DNA of 64,000 bases. It comes from a bacterium (GTDB lineage Bacteria; Auribacterota; Auribacteria; Auribacterales; Auribacteraceae). Positions 47,005-56,398 of the stretch are shown one piece after another. The notes under the pieces were generated by a model, which did no database searches, was not told the origin of the DNA, and saw only the letters and a list, made by a program, of their open reading frames with translations. The position numbers were made by a program, and so were the translations under genes. The stretch covers positions 1 through 64,000 of the forward strand of contig JACKPL010000006.1 in the NCBI GenBank assembly GCA_024233545.1, in the 5' to 3' direction. The first letter of the stretch is position 1. The number at the start of each line of letters is the position of its first letter.

Positions 47005-48134
47005 GAACCCTACTCAAAAAAGCTCAACGCATTGTTATTAAACTCGGCACAGGTTTACTTACTGACGATAACGGTTTACTTGATACTTCCGTTATCAATA
47101 AACTGGTTCCGCAAATCGCATTGCTTATGCACGAAGGCAAACAAATCATTTTAGTAAGTTCGGGCGCTATTGGCTGTGGATTTCAATTTTTAAATTTAGA
47201 CAAACGCCCTTCAACGCTTCCGCTCCTGCAGGCGTCAGCGTCCGTTGGACAAGCAAAATTGATGAATGTTTACGATAAGTTGTTCAGCAAGAAAAATATT
47301 ACAATTGCTCAAATCTTACTTACTCGTGAAGATTTAAAAACACGTAAACGGCACTTGAATATTAAGAATACACTTAATTGCCTCATTAACAGAAAAGCAT
47401 TGCCGATTATCAACGAAAACGATACAGTATCCATCGATGAAATTCGATTTGGCGACAACGACTTGTTATCGGCTCTCGTTGCAAATTTGCTCCAAGCAGA
47501 CCTCCTGATCAACCTGACAAATGTCGACGGCGTCCGCAAAAAATCCGCTGATGGGAAAAGCCTTGAGAAAGACATTATACCATCTGTTAAAGGAGTCCCT
47601 TCTTCTCTGCTTACTCATACAATCGCGGAAAAATCCGCATTAGGTAGCGGCGGCATGGATGCAAAACTGAAAGCCGCACGAATCATTACAACCGCAGGCG
47701 AATGTATGGTTATCGCAAACGGCCGGACAAAAAATATTTTACTGCGCATCTGTAACGGCGAAGACATCGGAACGCTTTTTATCCCCTCGCAAACACGCAT
47801 GGAAAGCAGAAAACGATGGATTGCTTTTTTTCATGGGACTCGGGGAACTATTGTTATTGACCAAGGTGCTCAAGACGCCCTTTTGTGTAACGGCAAAAGT
47901 TTACTGCCCAGTGGTATTGTTTCGATCGAAGGGAAATTTGCTATCGGCGATAGTGTCGCCCTAATCGGTTTAGACAGAAAAGAAATCGGCATCGGGCTAG
48001 TCAATTTTTCTAGCGATGAAATACATAAAATCCGCGGATGCCACAGTTCGGAAATTGAAAAAATTCTCGGTTACCGTTCATACAGCGCAGTAATACATAG
48101 AGACAATTTTGTAACAACACGTACCCTTTCATAA
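47001..48134 (+). CDS. proB: Glutamate 5-kinase
   Basis: 377 residues with the amino acid kinase domain (RIVIKLGTGLLTDDN, LVSSGAIGCGF, INENDTVSIDEIRFGDND, GSGGMDAKLKAA) and a C-terminal PUA domain (about 275-370). First enzyme of proline synthesis, making glutamyl-5-phosphate. GTG start within the obg stop region; proA follows by 17 bp, giving a coupled proBA pair inside the ribosomal protein operon. Confidence 0.97.
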   Translation: MRTLLKKAQRIVIKLGTGLLTDDNGLLDTSVINKLVPQIALLMHEGKQIILVSSGAIGCGFQFLNLDKRPSTLPLLQASASVGQAKLMNVYDKLFSKKNITIAQILLTREDLKTRKRHLNIKNTLNCLINRKALPIINENDTVSIDEIRFGDNDLLSALVANLLQADLLINLTNVDGVRKKSADGKSLEKDIIPSVKGVPSSLLTHTIAEKSALGSGGMDAKLKAARIITTAGECMVIANGRTKNILLRICNGEDIGTLFIPSQTRMESRKRWIAFFHGTRGTIVIDQGAQDALLCNGKSLLPSGIVSIEGKFAIGDSVALIGLDRKEIGIGLVNFSSDEIHKIRGCHSSEIEKILGYRSYSAVIHRDNFVTTRTLS

Positions 48135-48151
48135 GAAAGGAAATACACACT

Positions 48152-49417
48152 ATGGAATCTTCATCTATTAAAAATTATATTTTAGATAGCGCCAAAAATG
48201 CTCGCCAGTCGGCACTGGCTCTATCATGTATGTCGACGGAAGAAAAAAACCGTGCATTACAGGCAATGATTATTCACCTAAACTCCCGCCGAACCGAAAT
48301 TCAGCGCGAAAATAAAATCGATTTGGAAAACGGCAGGATAAACGGCCTGAGTGCCGCAATGATTGACCGCCTCACATTAAACGATGCACGAATAGATGCT
48401 ATGATTCAATCACTCAAAGAACTGATTCTACTCAAAGACCCCGTCGGAACTTGTCTCTCTGAATGGACACGCCCAAATGGAATGACCATAAAAAAAATAC
48501 GGGTTCCCATCGGCGTAATCGGGATAATTTATGAATCTCGCCCAAATGTTACTGTCGACGCGGCGTCATTATGCTTAAAAACCGGAAACGCGACCATACT
48601 TCGAGGTGGTAAAGAATCTATTCACTCTAACCGTGCTTTAGCAAAAATTTTGCAAGATGCCCTTATTGAAGCAGAATTGCCCAAAAATGCGATACAACTT
48701 ATATCCACAACTGACCGCCAAGCAGTGGGAGAACTCTTGCAATTGAATGAATATATCGATCTTATTATTCCGCGCGGCGGAGAAAGTCTCATTAGGCGCG
48801 TTGCACGCGAATCGACTATACCCGTCATTAAACATTATAAAGGTGTATGCCATCTTTATGCAGACAAAGAACTCAATCCGAAACAAGCGGTATCGGTAAT
48901 TCTTAATTCGAAAGTCCAGCGCCCCGGTGTCTGTAACGCACTTGAAACATTACTCGTTCATGAATCACTTAAAGAAACATTTCTTAAAGAAATATGCATA
49001 AAACTCATCGAATCAGGAGTCGAAATACGAGGCGATGACGCGACATGCCGCGTATGCCCTCAAGCTATCTCAGCAACCGAGGATGATTGGTTCGCCGAAT
49101 ACCTTGATATGATTATCGCAGTCAAAACGGTCAAAAACGTAAAAGATGCGATTGCCCATATCGAGAAATACGGCTCACGGCATTCAGACGGAATATTGAC
49201 GACCAATCAAACAACCGCAAACATATTTCTCCAAGCAGTTGATTCTGCAGTAGTGTACCATAACGTCTCAACACGGTTCACTGACGGAGGACAATTCGGT
49301 ATGGGCGCTGAAATTGGTGTCAGCACCGATAAACTTCACGCTAGAGGGCCGATGGGGCTCGAAGAACTAACAAGCTATAAATACATTGTAACCGGTAACG
49401 GGCAAATTAGAGAATAA
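48152..49417 (+). CDS. proA: Gamma-glutamyl phosphate reductase
   Basis: 421 residues, normal length. It reduces glutamyl-5-phosphate with NADPH to glutamate semialdehyde. Seen: RVPIGVIGIIYESRPNVTVD, KTGNATILRGGKE, IPRGGESLIR, and the catalytic cysteine in RPGVCNALETLL, with GPMGLEELTSYKY near the end. AAGAAAGGAAA precedes the ATG. Directly downstream of proB. Confidence 0.98.
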   Translation: MESSSIKNYILDSAKNARQSALALSCMSTEEKNRALQAMIIHLNSRRTEIQRENKIDLENGRINGLSAAMIDRLTLNDARIDAMIQSLKELILLKDPVGTCLSEWTRPNGMTIKKIRVPIGVIGIIYESRPNVTVDAASLCLKTGNATILRGGKESIHSNRALAKILQDALIEAELPKNAIQLISTTDRQAVGELLQLNEYIDLIIPRGGESLIRRVARESTIPVIKHYKGVCHLYADKELNPKQAVSVILNSKVQRPGVCNALETLLVHESLKETFLKEICIKLIESGVEIRGDDATCRVCPQAISATEDDWFAEYLDMIIAVKTVKNVKDAIAHIEKYGSRHSDGILTTNQTTANIFLQAVDSAVVYHNVSTRFTDGGQFGMGAEIGVSTDKLHARGPMGLEELTSYKYIVTGNGQIRE

Positions 49418-49421
49418 GACA

Positions 49422-50081
49422 ATGAATCAGCGTATCGGTATATACGGAGGCACATTCAATCCAATTCACTTAGGGCATTTGATAGTAGCAGAAGACGTGC
49501 TTATCCAAAAAAAACTTGATAAAATTATTTTTGTCCCGAATGCGCATCCGCCTCACAAAGAAGCAACGTATCTTCTTCCACCTGAACAACGGTTTGAAAT
49601 GGTCAAACTCGCGCTTGACGACAGCGATTTTTTTGAACTAAGCGATATCGAAATGGTTAAAGATGGATACTCATACACAAGCAATACCATGTCTTACTTC
49701 GCAACGCGGTTCCCGGGCGATACTCTTTTTTTCATTATAGGCGCTGACAGTCTTTTCGAGATACACCTTTGGAAAAACATTGAACAACTCATTTCACATT
49801 TTTCATTTATCATTGCCCGAAGAAGAGGCTCATCATTGACAGCTGAAAACATAAATCGAATACCTCTTTCAGCCAATCTTAAAGGGAAACTCATGGAAGG
49901 AGTCGTTCATACCCCTTTCATTGAAATATCCGGCACAATGATTCGAAACAGGCGCGCCGAAGGCAAATCTATTCGTTACCTTGTCCCCGACCGTGTACGC
50001 CGATACATTATCAATAATAAATTGTTTGAAAAAGGAGGGCTTGACCATAGACCCGCTTACGATTGCCAAAAAATCAGTTGA
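49422..50081 (+). CDS. nadD: Nicotinate-nucleotide adenylyltransferase
   Basis: 219 residues. The nucleotidyl-transferase motif is GGTFNPIHLGHL, and the C-terminal ISGTMIRNRRAEGKSI is the ISxTxIR motif. It makes deamido-NAD from NaMN and ATP. The standard order obg-(proBA)-nadD-rsfS is kept. ATG 49422 lies 4 bp after proA. Confidence 0.97.
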   Translation: MNQRIGIYGGTFNPIHLGHLIVAEDVLIQKKLDKIIFVPNAHPPHKEATYLLPPEQRFEMVKLALDDSDFFELSDIEMVKDGYSYTSNTMSYFATRFPGDTLFFIIGADSLFEIHLWKNIEQLISHFSFIIARRRGSSLTAENINRIPLSANLKGKLMEGVVHTPFIEISGTMIRNRRAEGKSIRYLVPDRVRRYIINNKLFEKGGLDHRPAYDCQKIS

Positions 50082-50385
50082 AATCGCTTTAGATAAAAAA
50101 TGTATTGAACCGCGCATCCTTGATTTGCGTGATATTTCTTCAATATGTGACTATTTTGTCATTTGTAGCGGTTCTTCCGACCGCCACGTAAAAGCAATAG
50201 TTAATGCGTTAGACGTTGATATGAAAAAAGCCGGTATTTTAAAAATACGGAAAGAAACCGATGAAGGCTATACATGGTGTATCATTGATTACGGATCAGT
50301 TATCACCCATATTTTCAATGAAAAAACACGAGCATATTACCGCCTAGAAAAGCTATGGGGAGATGCGCCCGAGGTACCTCTATGA
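50041..50385 (+). CDS. rsfS: Ribosomal silencing factor RsfS
   Basis: RsfS binds L14 and blocks subunit joining in starvation. Seen: LDLRDISSICDYFVICSGSS and the C-terminal YRLEKLWGDA. The frame opens at 49981 inside nadD, but the family N-terminus (TIDPLTIAKKSVEIAL) and an AAGGAGG site point to TTG 50041; the 2-base spacer is short, so the start is not certain. It overlaps nadD by 41 bp and argS by 4 bp. Confidence 0.93.
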   Translation: MTIDPLTIAKKSVEIALDKKCIEPRILDLRDISSICDYFVICSGSSDRHVKAIVNALDVDMKKAGILKIRKETDEGYTWCIIDYGSVITHIFNEKTRAYYRLEKLWGDAPEVPL

Positions 50386-52079
50386 ATACCATTATCACTC
50401 AATTGAACGACGCAGTCAAAAATGCCTTGCGAAACATCGCTGATGCTCTATCAGTGCAATTCGATGATACCCCTATTTCTGACTTTATAGAAATGCCGAA
50501 AGATAAAAACCATGGCGATTTTGCGACTACTGCACCTCTCAAACTCGCGAAACTATTCAAAAAAGCCCCTCGCGATATTGCCGCACTCCTTTGCGATCGT
50601 ATCAAATCAGATGCCTCTCTAGCAAAAATACTAAAAAAAATTGAAATTGCCGGCCCAGGATTTATTAACTTTTCGCTTTTAGATTCTACCGTACATGACA
50701 TTCTTCAGTCGATTCTGCATCAAGGACAAAATTATTCTCGTAATTCCAGCCTGCTCGGACAAAAGATTCTGCTCGAATTTGTAAGTGCCAATCCAACAGG
50801 GCCGCTTAATGCAGTCAGCGCCCGAGCCGCCGCCGTGGGCGATGTGCTTGCTTCTCTTCTTCATCGATGCGCCGCTGATGTACACAGAGAATTTTATGTC
50901 AATGACTTCGGCAATCAAGTAAACCTTCTCGGCAAATCGCTCAAAGCCCGTTGCCTTCAATTACTCAATCATTCTGCCGACATTCCCGCAGAAGGATACC
51001 ATGGAGAATACCTTATTGACATGGCAAAAGACCTTATCCTTAAATACGGGCATGCGACAACCGATAAATCGGAAGATTTTTTTGCTGATTATGCCATTGC
51101 AACAAATGTAGCTCATCAAAAACGGGATTTGACAAATTATCGAGTAGCTTTCGATGAATGGTTCTCAGAAAAAACTATTCACCAAAACAATTTATTGGAA
51201 CAAAACATTTCTGCGCTCAAAAAATCAAACCATCTCTATGAAAAAGAGGAAAAATTATGGTTCCGTTCTACTGATTTCGGCGATGAATTAGACAGAGTTG
51301 TTGTGCGCGATAACGGTATTCCAACGTATTTTATGGCTGACATTGCCTATCATCAGAATAAATATGAACGGGGTTATACCCGCTTAATTGATATTTGGGG
51401 ACCGGATCATCACGGTTATATTCCTCGGCTTTCCGGAGCAATCCAAGCGCTTGGGCACCCAAAAGAAAGTTTTACCGTATTGATTGTCCAACAAGTCAAT
51501 CTGGTGAAAGACGGCGTTCCGGTTAAAATGTCAAAACGCGCAGGAAAATTTGTTTTAATGGACGATGTAATTAGCGAAGTCGGCACTGATGCCGCCCGAT
51601 TTTTTTTCGTTATGCGCTCAACTGATTCTCCTTTGGATTTTGATCTTGAACTTGCGAAAAAACAAACTGCAGACAATCCTTGTTTCTATGTTCAATATGC
51701 CCACGCGAGAATCCATAGCATCTATGATAAAGCGCGCGAACAATGTATTGATATTTCCAATTTAAATCCTTCAGACGCCAACCTCGCATTGCTTACTGAC
51801 CCTACAGAACTTGAACTGATAAAAAAAATGGGGCAATTTCCGAGTATTATCGAATTATGCGGCAAACTTTTAGAGATACATCATCTTCCCTATTATCTCT
51901 ACGATCTTGCATCATTATTTCATTTATACTTTAATTTAGGAAAAGAGCAACCGCATCTGAGAATTATTGGAGAAAACACCGAACTGACAAAATCTCGGCT
52001 AGCTCTCATTTCCGCATTAAAAAATATTATTCAAGACGGCTTGGCGCTCCTTGGTGTTTCAGCGCCAACATCAATGTAA
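50382..52079 (+). CDS. argS: Arginyl-tRNA synthetase
   Basis: 565 residues from ATG 50382, which overlaps the rsfS stop by 4 bp; the 9 codons before it belong to rsfS overlap. Class I synthetase: KMSKR at 382-386 (VPVKMSKRAGKF), the ArgRS N-terminal domain (DFATTAPLKLAK), and YVNDFGNQVNLLG. The HIGH site, normally HxGH in ANPTGPLHxGH, reads ANPTGPLNAVSARAA (N143 to S146). The anticodon-binding DALR domain is at the C-terminus. Last gene of the operon; it keeps the usual length. Confidence 0.95.
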   Translation: MNTIITQLNDAVKNALRNIADALSVQFDDTPISDFIEMPKDKNHGDFATTAPLKLAKLFKKAPRDIAALLCDRIKSDASLAKILKKIEIAGPGFINFSLLDSTVHDILQSILHQGQNYSRNSSLLGQKILLEFVSANPTGPLNAVSARAAAVGDVLASLLHRCAADVHREFYVNDFGNQVNLLGKSLKARCLQLLNHSADIPAEGYHGEYLIDMAKDLILKYGHATTDKSEDFFADYAIATNVAHQKRDLTNYRVAFDEWFSEKTIHQNNLLEQNISALKKSNHLYEKEEKLWFRSTDFGDELDRVVVRDNGIPTYFMADIAYHQNKYERGYTRLIDIWGPDHHGYIPRLSGAIQALGHPKESFTVLIVQQVNLVKDGVPVKMSKRAGKFVLMDDVISEVGTDAARFFFVMRSTDSPLDFDLELAKKQTADNPCFYVQYAHARIHSIYDKAREQCIDISNLNPSDANLALLTDPTELELIKKMGQFPSIIELCGKLLEIHHLPYYLYDLASLFHLYFNLGKEQPHLRIIGENTELTKSRLALISALKNIIQDGLALLGVSAPTSM

Positions 52080-52426
52080 AAAGTGTTTAGTGGTGTTCGA
52101 ATTCCTCTCTCATCTTTTTCGATGCGCCTTTTGCATTGTGTTCTTGACGCCGCAGGTTTTATCATGTAATAGTATGATTTGTTATTTTCAAGCCTGTTTG
52201 ATGTATGTGATTTATTATGAATATCTTTTGTCCATTCTACCATCATTTCAAAGACACCCTCTTTTGTAAACTCAAATGCAATCGTGAACTTATCTGCGCA
52301 CCGTTTCAAACGTTACAACAAGAAAAAGGGCGTGAGATACGATGGAACTTATTCCAATACATGCAGAAATTTCCTGAGAAGAAATATAAAGTATTTTTAA
52401 TGCCAAAACCTGAAGGGAGAACCATT
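52080..52426. other. Intergenic stretch after argS
   Basis: No protein gene that I can support, no RNA gene and no clear hairpin terminator. Apparent ORFs here lack ribosome sites and homology. It ends in the first of two mini-ORFs that do have ribosome sites. Confidence 0.6.
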
Positions 52427-52525
52427 ATGAAAAACTATGTTTGTATTAAAGAAAATCAGATTGATATTCTCAGTGAAGAACAAATTACTGAAAAAGTAAA
52501 AGCAGGAGAATTCTACAAAGAATAA
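52427..52525 (+). CDS. Mini-ORF, 32 residues
   Basis: ATG 52427 follows AAGGGAGAA with a 6-8 base spacer, a strong ribosome site. The product starts MKNYVCIKENQIDI and is hydrophilic, with ITEKVKAGEFYKE at the end. No family recognised. A second mini-ORF with its own site follows 18 bp later. The real translation unit is supported by the sites only. Confidence 0.4.
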   Translation: MKNYVCIKENQIDILSEEQITEKVKAGEFYKE

Positions 52526-52543
52526 TAAGAAACAGGAAGAGAA

Positions 52544-52627
52544 ATGGAATTAGTAATAAAACTGATTGCAAAATCACAGGTAAAAAAACCGAAGAAACCT
52601 GTTGTTCCAAAAAAAGAACAGAACTAA
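52544..52627 (+). CDS. Mini-ORF, 27 residues, lysine-proline rich
   Basis: ATG 52544 follows AGGAAGAG. Product MELVIKLIAKSQVKKPKKPV plus seven more residues: a short amphipathic start and a basic, proline-rich tail. Its last codons overlap the 3' end of the convergent prmA gene by 4 bp. No family recognised. Confidence 0.35.
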   Translation: MELVIKLIAKSQVKKPKKPVVPKKEQN

Positions 52628-53511
52628 AACGAAAATAAAATACCGCTCCATTCTGTTTCTGACTTAAACGACCGCTCAATAAGCCCTCGTTTATTAAATG
52701 CATCTCTCACTGACGGCAGTTTTTGATTGAGTATGCCCGTCAACGCCAACAAACCGGATGGCGCAAGTGCGGAAATTATTTTATCGGCACCGGCTATCAA
52801 CACCTCTGCATAAATGTTGACCAAAACCATATCATAGCGGCACGGAGGGATATATTTCGATAAGTCTATGCATGAAAATGTTATACATTCTGCCGTTCCA
52901 TTGAGCATGGATAAATTATGAGCATAAGCCACAGCTTGGGGATCATTGTCAAACCCATCAACATGCCGCGCCCCTAATTTTGCGGCGGCAATCGATAAAA
53001 TTCCAGAACCACACCCCATATCAACAACACTTTCATAGCATCCTGCATAGTCATCCAATAGTTCAAGACAATACCGTGTTGTAGGATGCAGCCCTGTGCC
53101 GAAAGCCATACCGGGTTCGATTGTTACAATCCTCTTCTCTGCCGCTAAAAGAGGGTCTGGTTCCCAAACCGGTTTGATAAATAACTTCTTTCCAATGGAA
53201 AATGAATAAAAATTCCTGCGCCAATAAATTTTCCAATCTTCTTCCTGCATCGTTGAAACATCCACGCGGAGTATACACTGTTCAAATCCTAATTCCATCA
53301 AATCATTACAGCATCTATTCAGTTCTGATGATATCTCATGAACATTGGGCAAAAAGCTGAAATACGCCTTAAAACAAACATTAGAAGAATCGGGTAACTG
53401 TTCTACGACCCATCCGATATGATTCCATTTATCCAAAAGAGCTCCAATAGGATCTTCATATTCTTCAGGTAATGAAAATGACAGAATAGTTAACTCATGC
53501 GTATTTTTCAT
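52624..53511 (-). CDS. prmA: Ribosomal protein L11 methyltransferase
   Basis: 295 residues. IEPGMAFGTGLHPTTRYCL is diagnostic of PrmA, and VDMGCGSGILSIAAAKLGA is the SAM-binding motif I, followed by NPxY-like DMVLVNIYAEVL. It trimethylates L11. The N-terminal substrate-recognition domain (1-90) is more divergent. It heads, or sits in, a minus-strand unit with the two sugar genes 11 bp away. Confidence 0.92.
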   Translation of the reverse strand: MKNTHELTILSFSLPEEYEDPIGALLDKWNHIGWVVEQLPDSSNVCFKAYFSFLPNVHEISSELNRCCNDLMELGFEQCILRVDVSTMQEEDWKIYWRRNFYSFSIGKKLFIKPVWEPDPLLAAEKRIVTIEPGMAFGTGLHPTTRYCLELLDDYAGCYESVVDMGCGSGILSIAAAKLGARHVDGFDNDPQAVAYAHNLSMLNGTAECITFSCIDLSKYIPPCRYDMVLVNIYAEVLIAGADKIISALAPSGLLALTGILNQKLPSVRDAFNKRGLIERSFKSETEWSGILFSF

Positions 53512-53522
53512 TATGTGCGCTC

Positions 53523-54884
53523 TTATGGTATCGTATATACCGTTTCAGGTTTATTGAACAATATCGCATCAACTGCTTCCTTTCCTTGCATAACGGAATG
53601 ATCCATATTAGCGACTTCATATTTCCACCCGCCAAACCGCCCGCGAGAATATATATTATTTTTCATTAAAAAAGGCTGTACCGCATGCAATATCTCATCC
53701 CGATCACACGAAGGGACAGGATATGCCTTAGGTATTGTGCGATGATACAAACTGGCAATTTTAGTCTCAATATCATCCTGATTTAAAAACCCGCATTTTA
53801 CAAAAGCCGAGAGCGACCGTTGGATTTCTTCATCTGCATCAGGTTGCGTTCCATAAGGATAACTGATTTCACCCATTAGAGAAAAATGGTTCTCATCGGG
53901 TACGTTAAACGGCGAATAATTTGAGAAAAACGTAACTCTATACCATGGATACTCCGGTTCGGGGAAATAAATCCAATTGAGTTTTCTTGCATCCTTGCGG
54001 GCAACCCCCACACCGATAATCAACACCGTATTAGATACAAGTTTCTTTGCTTTTTCGCGAATTGATTCATTAGCAACACCATTTAACAATACGCCGGCAA
54101 ATTCATCAAGCGGAATACTGTTAATCAAGTAATCATAAGTATCTATGTTGCCGTTTGTGAAATAAACAGTCTTTTCTTTAATATCGATTTTTGATACTTC
54201 AGAGTTTAAGACCAATTTATCAGCTATCAGTTTCTGAACCGGAAGATAAATCGCCTGGGTACCGCCGTGCTGAGGAAATTTAAACGAGTGATTTGGCCCC
54301 CATGAACTATCATCCCGCTGAAGAATAACCGCTGATAAAACCTTTTTTAATTCGATAACACTGACTCGCTCTGCTATCCAATTATAATCCATATGCTTTA
54401 GGTCAACCGACCAAACCTTTTGATTGTATGGATACATAAAATGGTTTGCAAGCCCTTTACCAAACTGCGATTCGATCCATTCTTTGAAATTTTTCGGTGA
54501 ACTTTTATCAGGCCGGTCAATAAGTCCTTGTATTATTTCCCAAATAATTTCCGGTTTTAAATAACGAATGTTGTTTTGCACAGGATATGGAACAAGAGTA
54601 TCCATCATGTATGCATACGCATTTCGCATATGAGAAAAATGGTTATCCGCACAGGAAAAATCAAACAGCGAATCAAAATAATCGAAATGAGAAAAAACGA
54701 CATGACCGCCGTTATCCCATGTAAACCCGTTCCGGTCGACATAACTTGCTGATAAACCGCCTACATACGAATTCTTTTCGTACACCGCCCAATTGTTATA
54801 ACCAAGGGTTGATAGATAAAATGCCGCGCCACAACCGGTTGGTCCAGCGCCTAAAATAAGAATACGGGGATTTTTCAGAGACAT
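53523..54884 (-). CDS. FAD-dependent UDP-galactopyranose mutase-like/amine oxidase-like protein
   Basis: 453 residues. N-terminal ILILGAGPTGCGAAFYL is the dinucleotide-binding GxGxxG, followed by YEKNSYVGGLSAS and TWDNGGHVVFSH, the UGM/protoporphyrinogen-oxidase FAD style. It contains YPYNQKVWSVDLKHMDYNW and a conserved GRFGGWKYEVANMDHS near the end that closes the FAD site. It could convert UDP-galactopyranose to furanose for a polysaccharide, or act as a sugar oxidase. Adjacent to the UDP-sugar dehydrogenase, 3 bp apart. Confidence 0.8.
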   Translation of the reverse strand: MSLKNPRILILGAGPTGCGAAFYLSTLGYNNWAVYEKNSYVGGLSASYVDRNGFTWDNGGHVVFSHFDYFDSLFDFSCADNHFSHMRNAYAYMMDTLVPYPVQNNIRYLKPEIIWEIIQGLIDRPDKSSPKNFKEWIESQFGKGLANHFMYPYNQKVWSVDLKHMDYNWIAERVSVIELKKVLSAVILQRDDSSWGPNHSFKFPQHGGTQAIYLPVQKLIADKLVLNSEVSKIDIKEKTVYFTNGNIDTYDYLINSIPLDEFAGVLLNGVANESIREKAKKLVSNTVLIIGVGVARKDARKLNWIYFPEPEYPWYRVTFFSNYSPFNVPDENHFSLMGEISYPYGTQPDADEEIQRSLSAFVKCGFLNQDDIETKIASLYHRTIPKAYPVPSCDRDEILHAVQPFLMKNNIYSRGRFGGWKYEVANMDHSVMQGKEAVDAILFNKPETVYTIP

Positions 54885-54887
54885 AGT

Positions 54888-56177
54888 TTATAACGTTTTA
54901 TAAATGAATCCTTTTTGAAGCGCTTCTTCCTTAGAATATGCGCTTTTTAAATCTATCAGAATGGGAAACTTATGCATTTTAGACTTAAGTTGTTCTAACG
55001 TTATGGACTTAAAAGGCGCATGGGCGTTAATGAGTAAAACACAATCATAGGACTTTATTTTTTCAAAAGGGAGATTGATAACCTCTTCAGTCTCTCCTTT
55101 AACTATCTCTTCAGGCAATAGAGGGTCACAGCCAATTACGTTTATAGAGAATTCACGGAGATACCGCACGACATCAAATGCACGGCTGTTTCTTTTATCC
55201 GGAACATTCTCTTTAAATGTTAATCCCATAATGAGCACTGTAGTATTTTTCAGCACATGCCCAGCTTTATTCAGTTCCTTCAGCACCATTTCCGCAACAA
55301 ATTTTGACATTCCGTCATTCGTATCTCGTCCTGCAAGAATAACTTTCGGATGTATACCGACTTGCAGAGCAAGATAAGTCATGTAAAATGGGTCAACACC
55401 AATACAATGACCGCCGACTAATCCCGGATGATACCGATGAAAATTCCATTTGGTACATGCCGCATCAATAACATCTCGGGTACATATTCCAATTTTCTCG
55501 AATATAATTGCCAGTTCATTCATCAAAGCGATATTGAGATCGCGCTGGATGTTTTCTATAACTTTCGCCGCTTCAGCCGTTTTAATTGTTTTAACGGGAT
55601 ATACCCCTGCGGCAATTATGCTTCCATACACAGTGGAAACACAATCGAGGGTTTCTTTATCCATGCCTGAAACGATTTTTATAATTTTCTCCAGCGAATG
55701 CTCTTTATCACCGGGATTGATTCGTTCGGGGCTGTAACCGATCTTAAAATCCCTGCCGCATTTCATGCCCGATTCCTTCTCAAGTATGGGTACGCAAACA
55801 TCTTCTGTCACACCGGGATAAACCGTGCTTTCATACACTACTATCGAGCCGCGTTTCATAAATTTACCCACAAGAGAAGAAGCGCTTTTGACAGCGGCCA
55901 AGTCGGGAATTTTTGCTTCATTTACAGGCGTCGGAACCGCAACAATTATAAAATCTGAACCGCCGATCATTTGCGGATCGCACGTAAATTCAATATCTGC
56001 CGCCTTGAGTTCCTGTTCGCTCGTTTCATTTGTTAAATCCTTGCCGGAACGCAGGGCCTCTATTCTTGATGCATTTATATCGAAACCAATGATTTTTCCT
56101 TTCTTCCCAAACGCAACCGCAAGGGGTAAACCAACATATCCCAATCCGACAACACAAATTTTCCTCTGCATGGACAA
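54888..56177 (-). CDS. UDP-HexNAc 6-dehydrogenase (WbpA/TviB type)
   Basis: 429 residues. ICVVGLGYVGLPLAVAFGK binds NAD; VAVPTPVNEAKIPDL, ESTVYPGVTEDV, and the active cysteine in GLVGGHCIGVDPFYMTY identify a UDP-N-acetylhexosamine (WbpA/VipA/TviB) dehydrogenase and separate it from UDP-glucose dehydrogenase (Ugd), whose cysteine motif is GGSCFPKD. It oxidises C6 twice to a uronic acid. First gene of the leftward unit and divergent from rfbB. Confidence 0.9.
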   Translation of the reverse strand: MSMQRKICVVGLGYVGLPLAVAFGKKGKIIGFDINASRIEALRSGKDLTNETSEQELKAADIEFTCDPQMIGGSDFIIVAVPTPVNEAKIPDLAAVKSASSLVGKFMKRGSIVVYESTVYPGVTEDVCVPILEKESGMKCGRDFKIGYSPERINPGDKEHSLEKIIKIVSGMDKETLDCVSTVYGSIIAAGVYPVKTIKTAEAAKVIENIQRDLNIALMNELAIIFEKIGICTRDVIDAACTKWNFHRYHPGLVGGHCIGVDPFYMTYLALQVGIHPKVILAGRDTNDGMSKFVAEMVLKELNKAGHVLKNTTVLIMGLTFKENVPDKRNSRAFDVVRYLREFSINVIGCDPLLPEEIVKGETEEVINLPFEKIKSYDCVLLINAHAPFKSITLEQLKSKMHKFPILIDLKSAYSKEEALQKGFIYKTL

Positions 56178-56342
56178 TATCTCCTACATACTTTGCCGAA
56201 AAACGTTTTTGGGTCGAGTCACTCCCATTTTCCCAATCGTCTTTATACAGAAAAACTTTAGACGCGTCCACTTCTTTTATATATTCCTAAATAAATAATT
56301 TATAATTCATACTGTGCATCAAAATACACTGATAATTTTTCT

Positions 56343-56370
56343 TTGAATTACAATAGGTGTTTGGTAAGAT
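56343..56370 (+). promoter_or_regulatory. Putative sigma70 promoter of rfbB
   Basis: TTGAAT (56343-56348), 16-base spacer and TAAGAT (56365-56370), 28 bp before the rfbB ATG. A reasonable but imperfect match in the divergent region. Confidence 0.3.
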
Positions 56371-56398
56371 ACCGAAAACTTCAAGAGGAGTCAACTTC

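Noticed and set aside
52217..52525. 102-residue ORF after argS
   Set aside because: Only its last 32 codons have a convincing ribosome site; the upstream part lacks one and looks non-coding.
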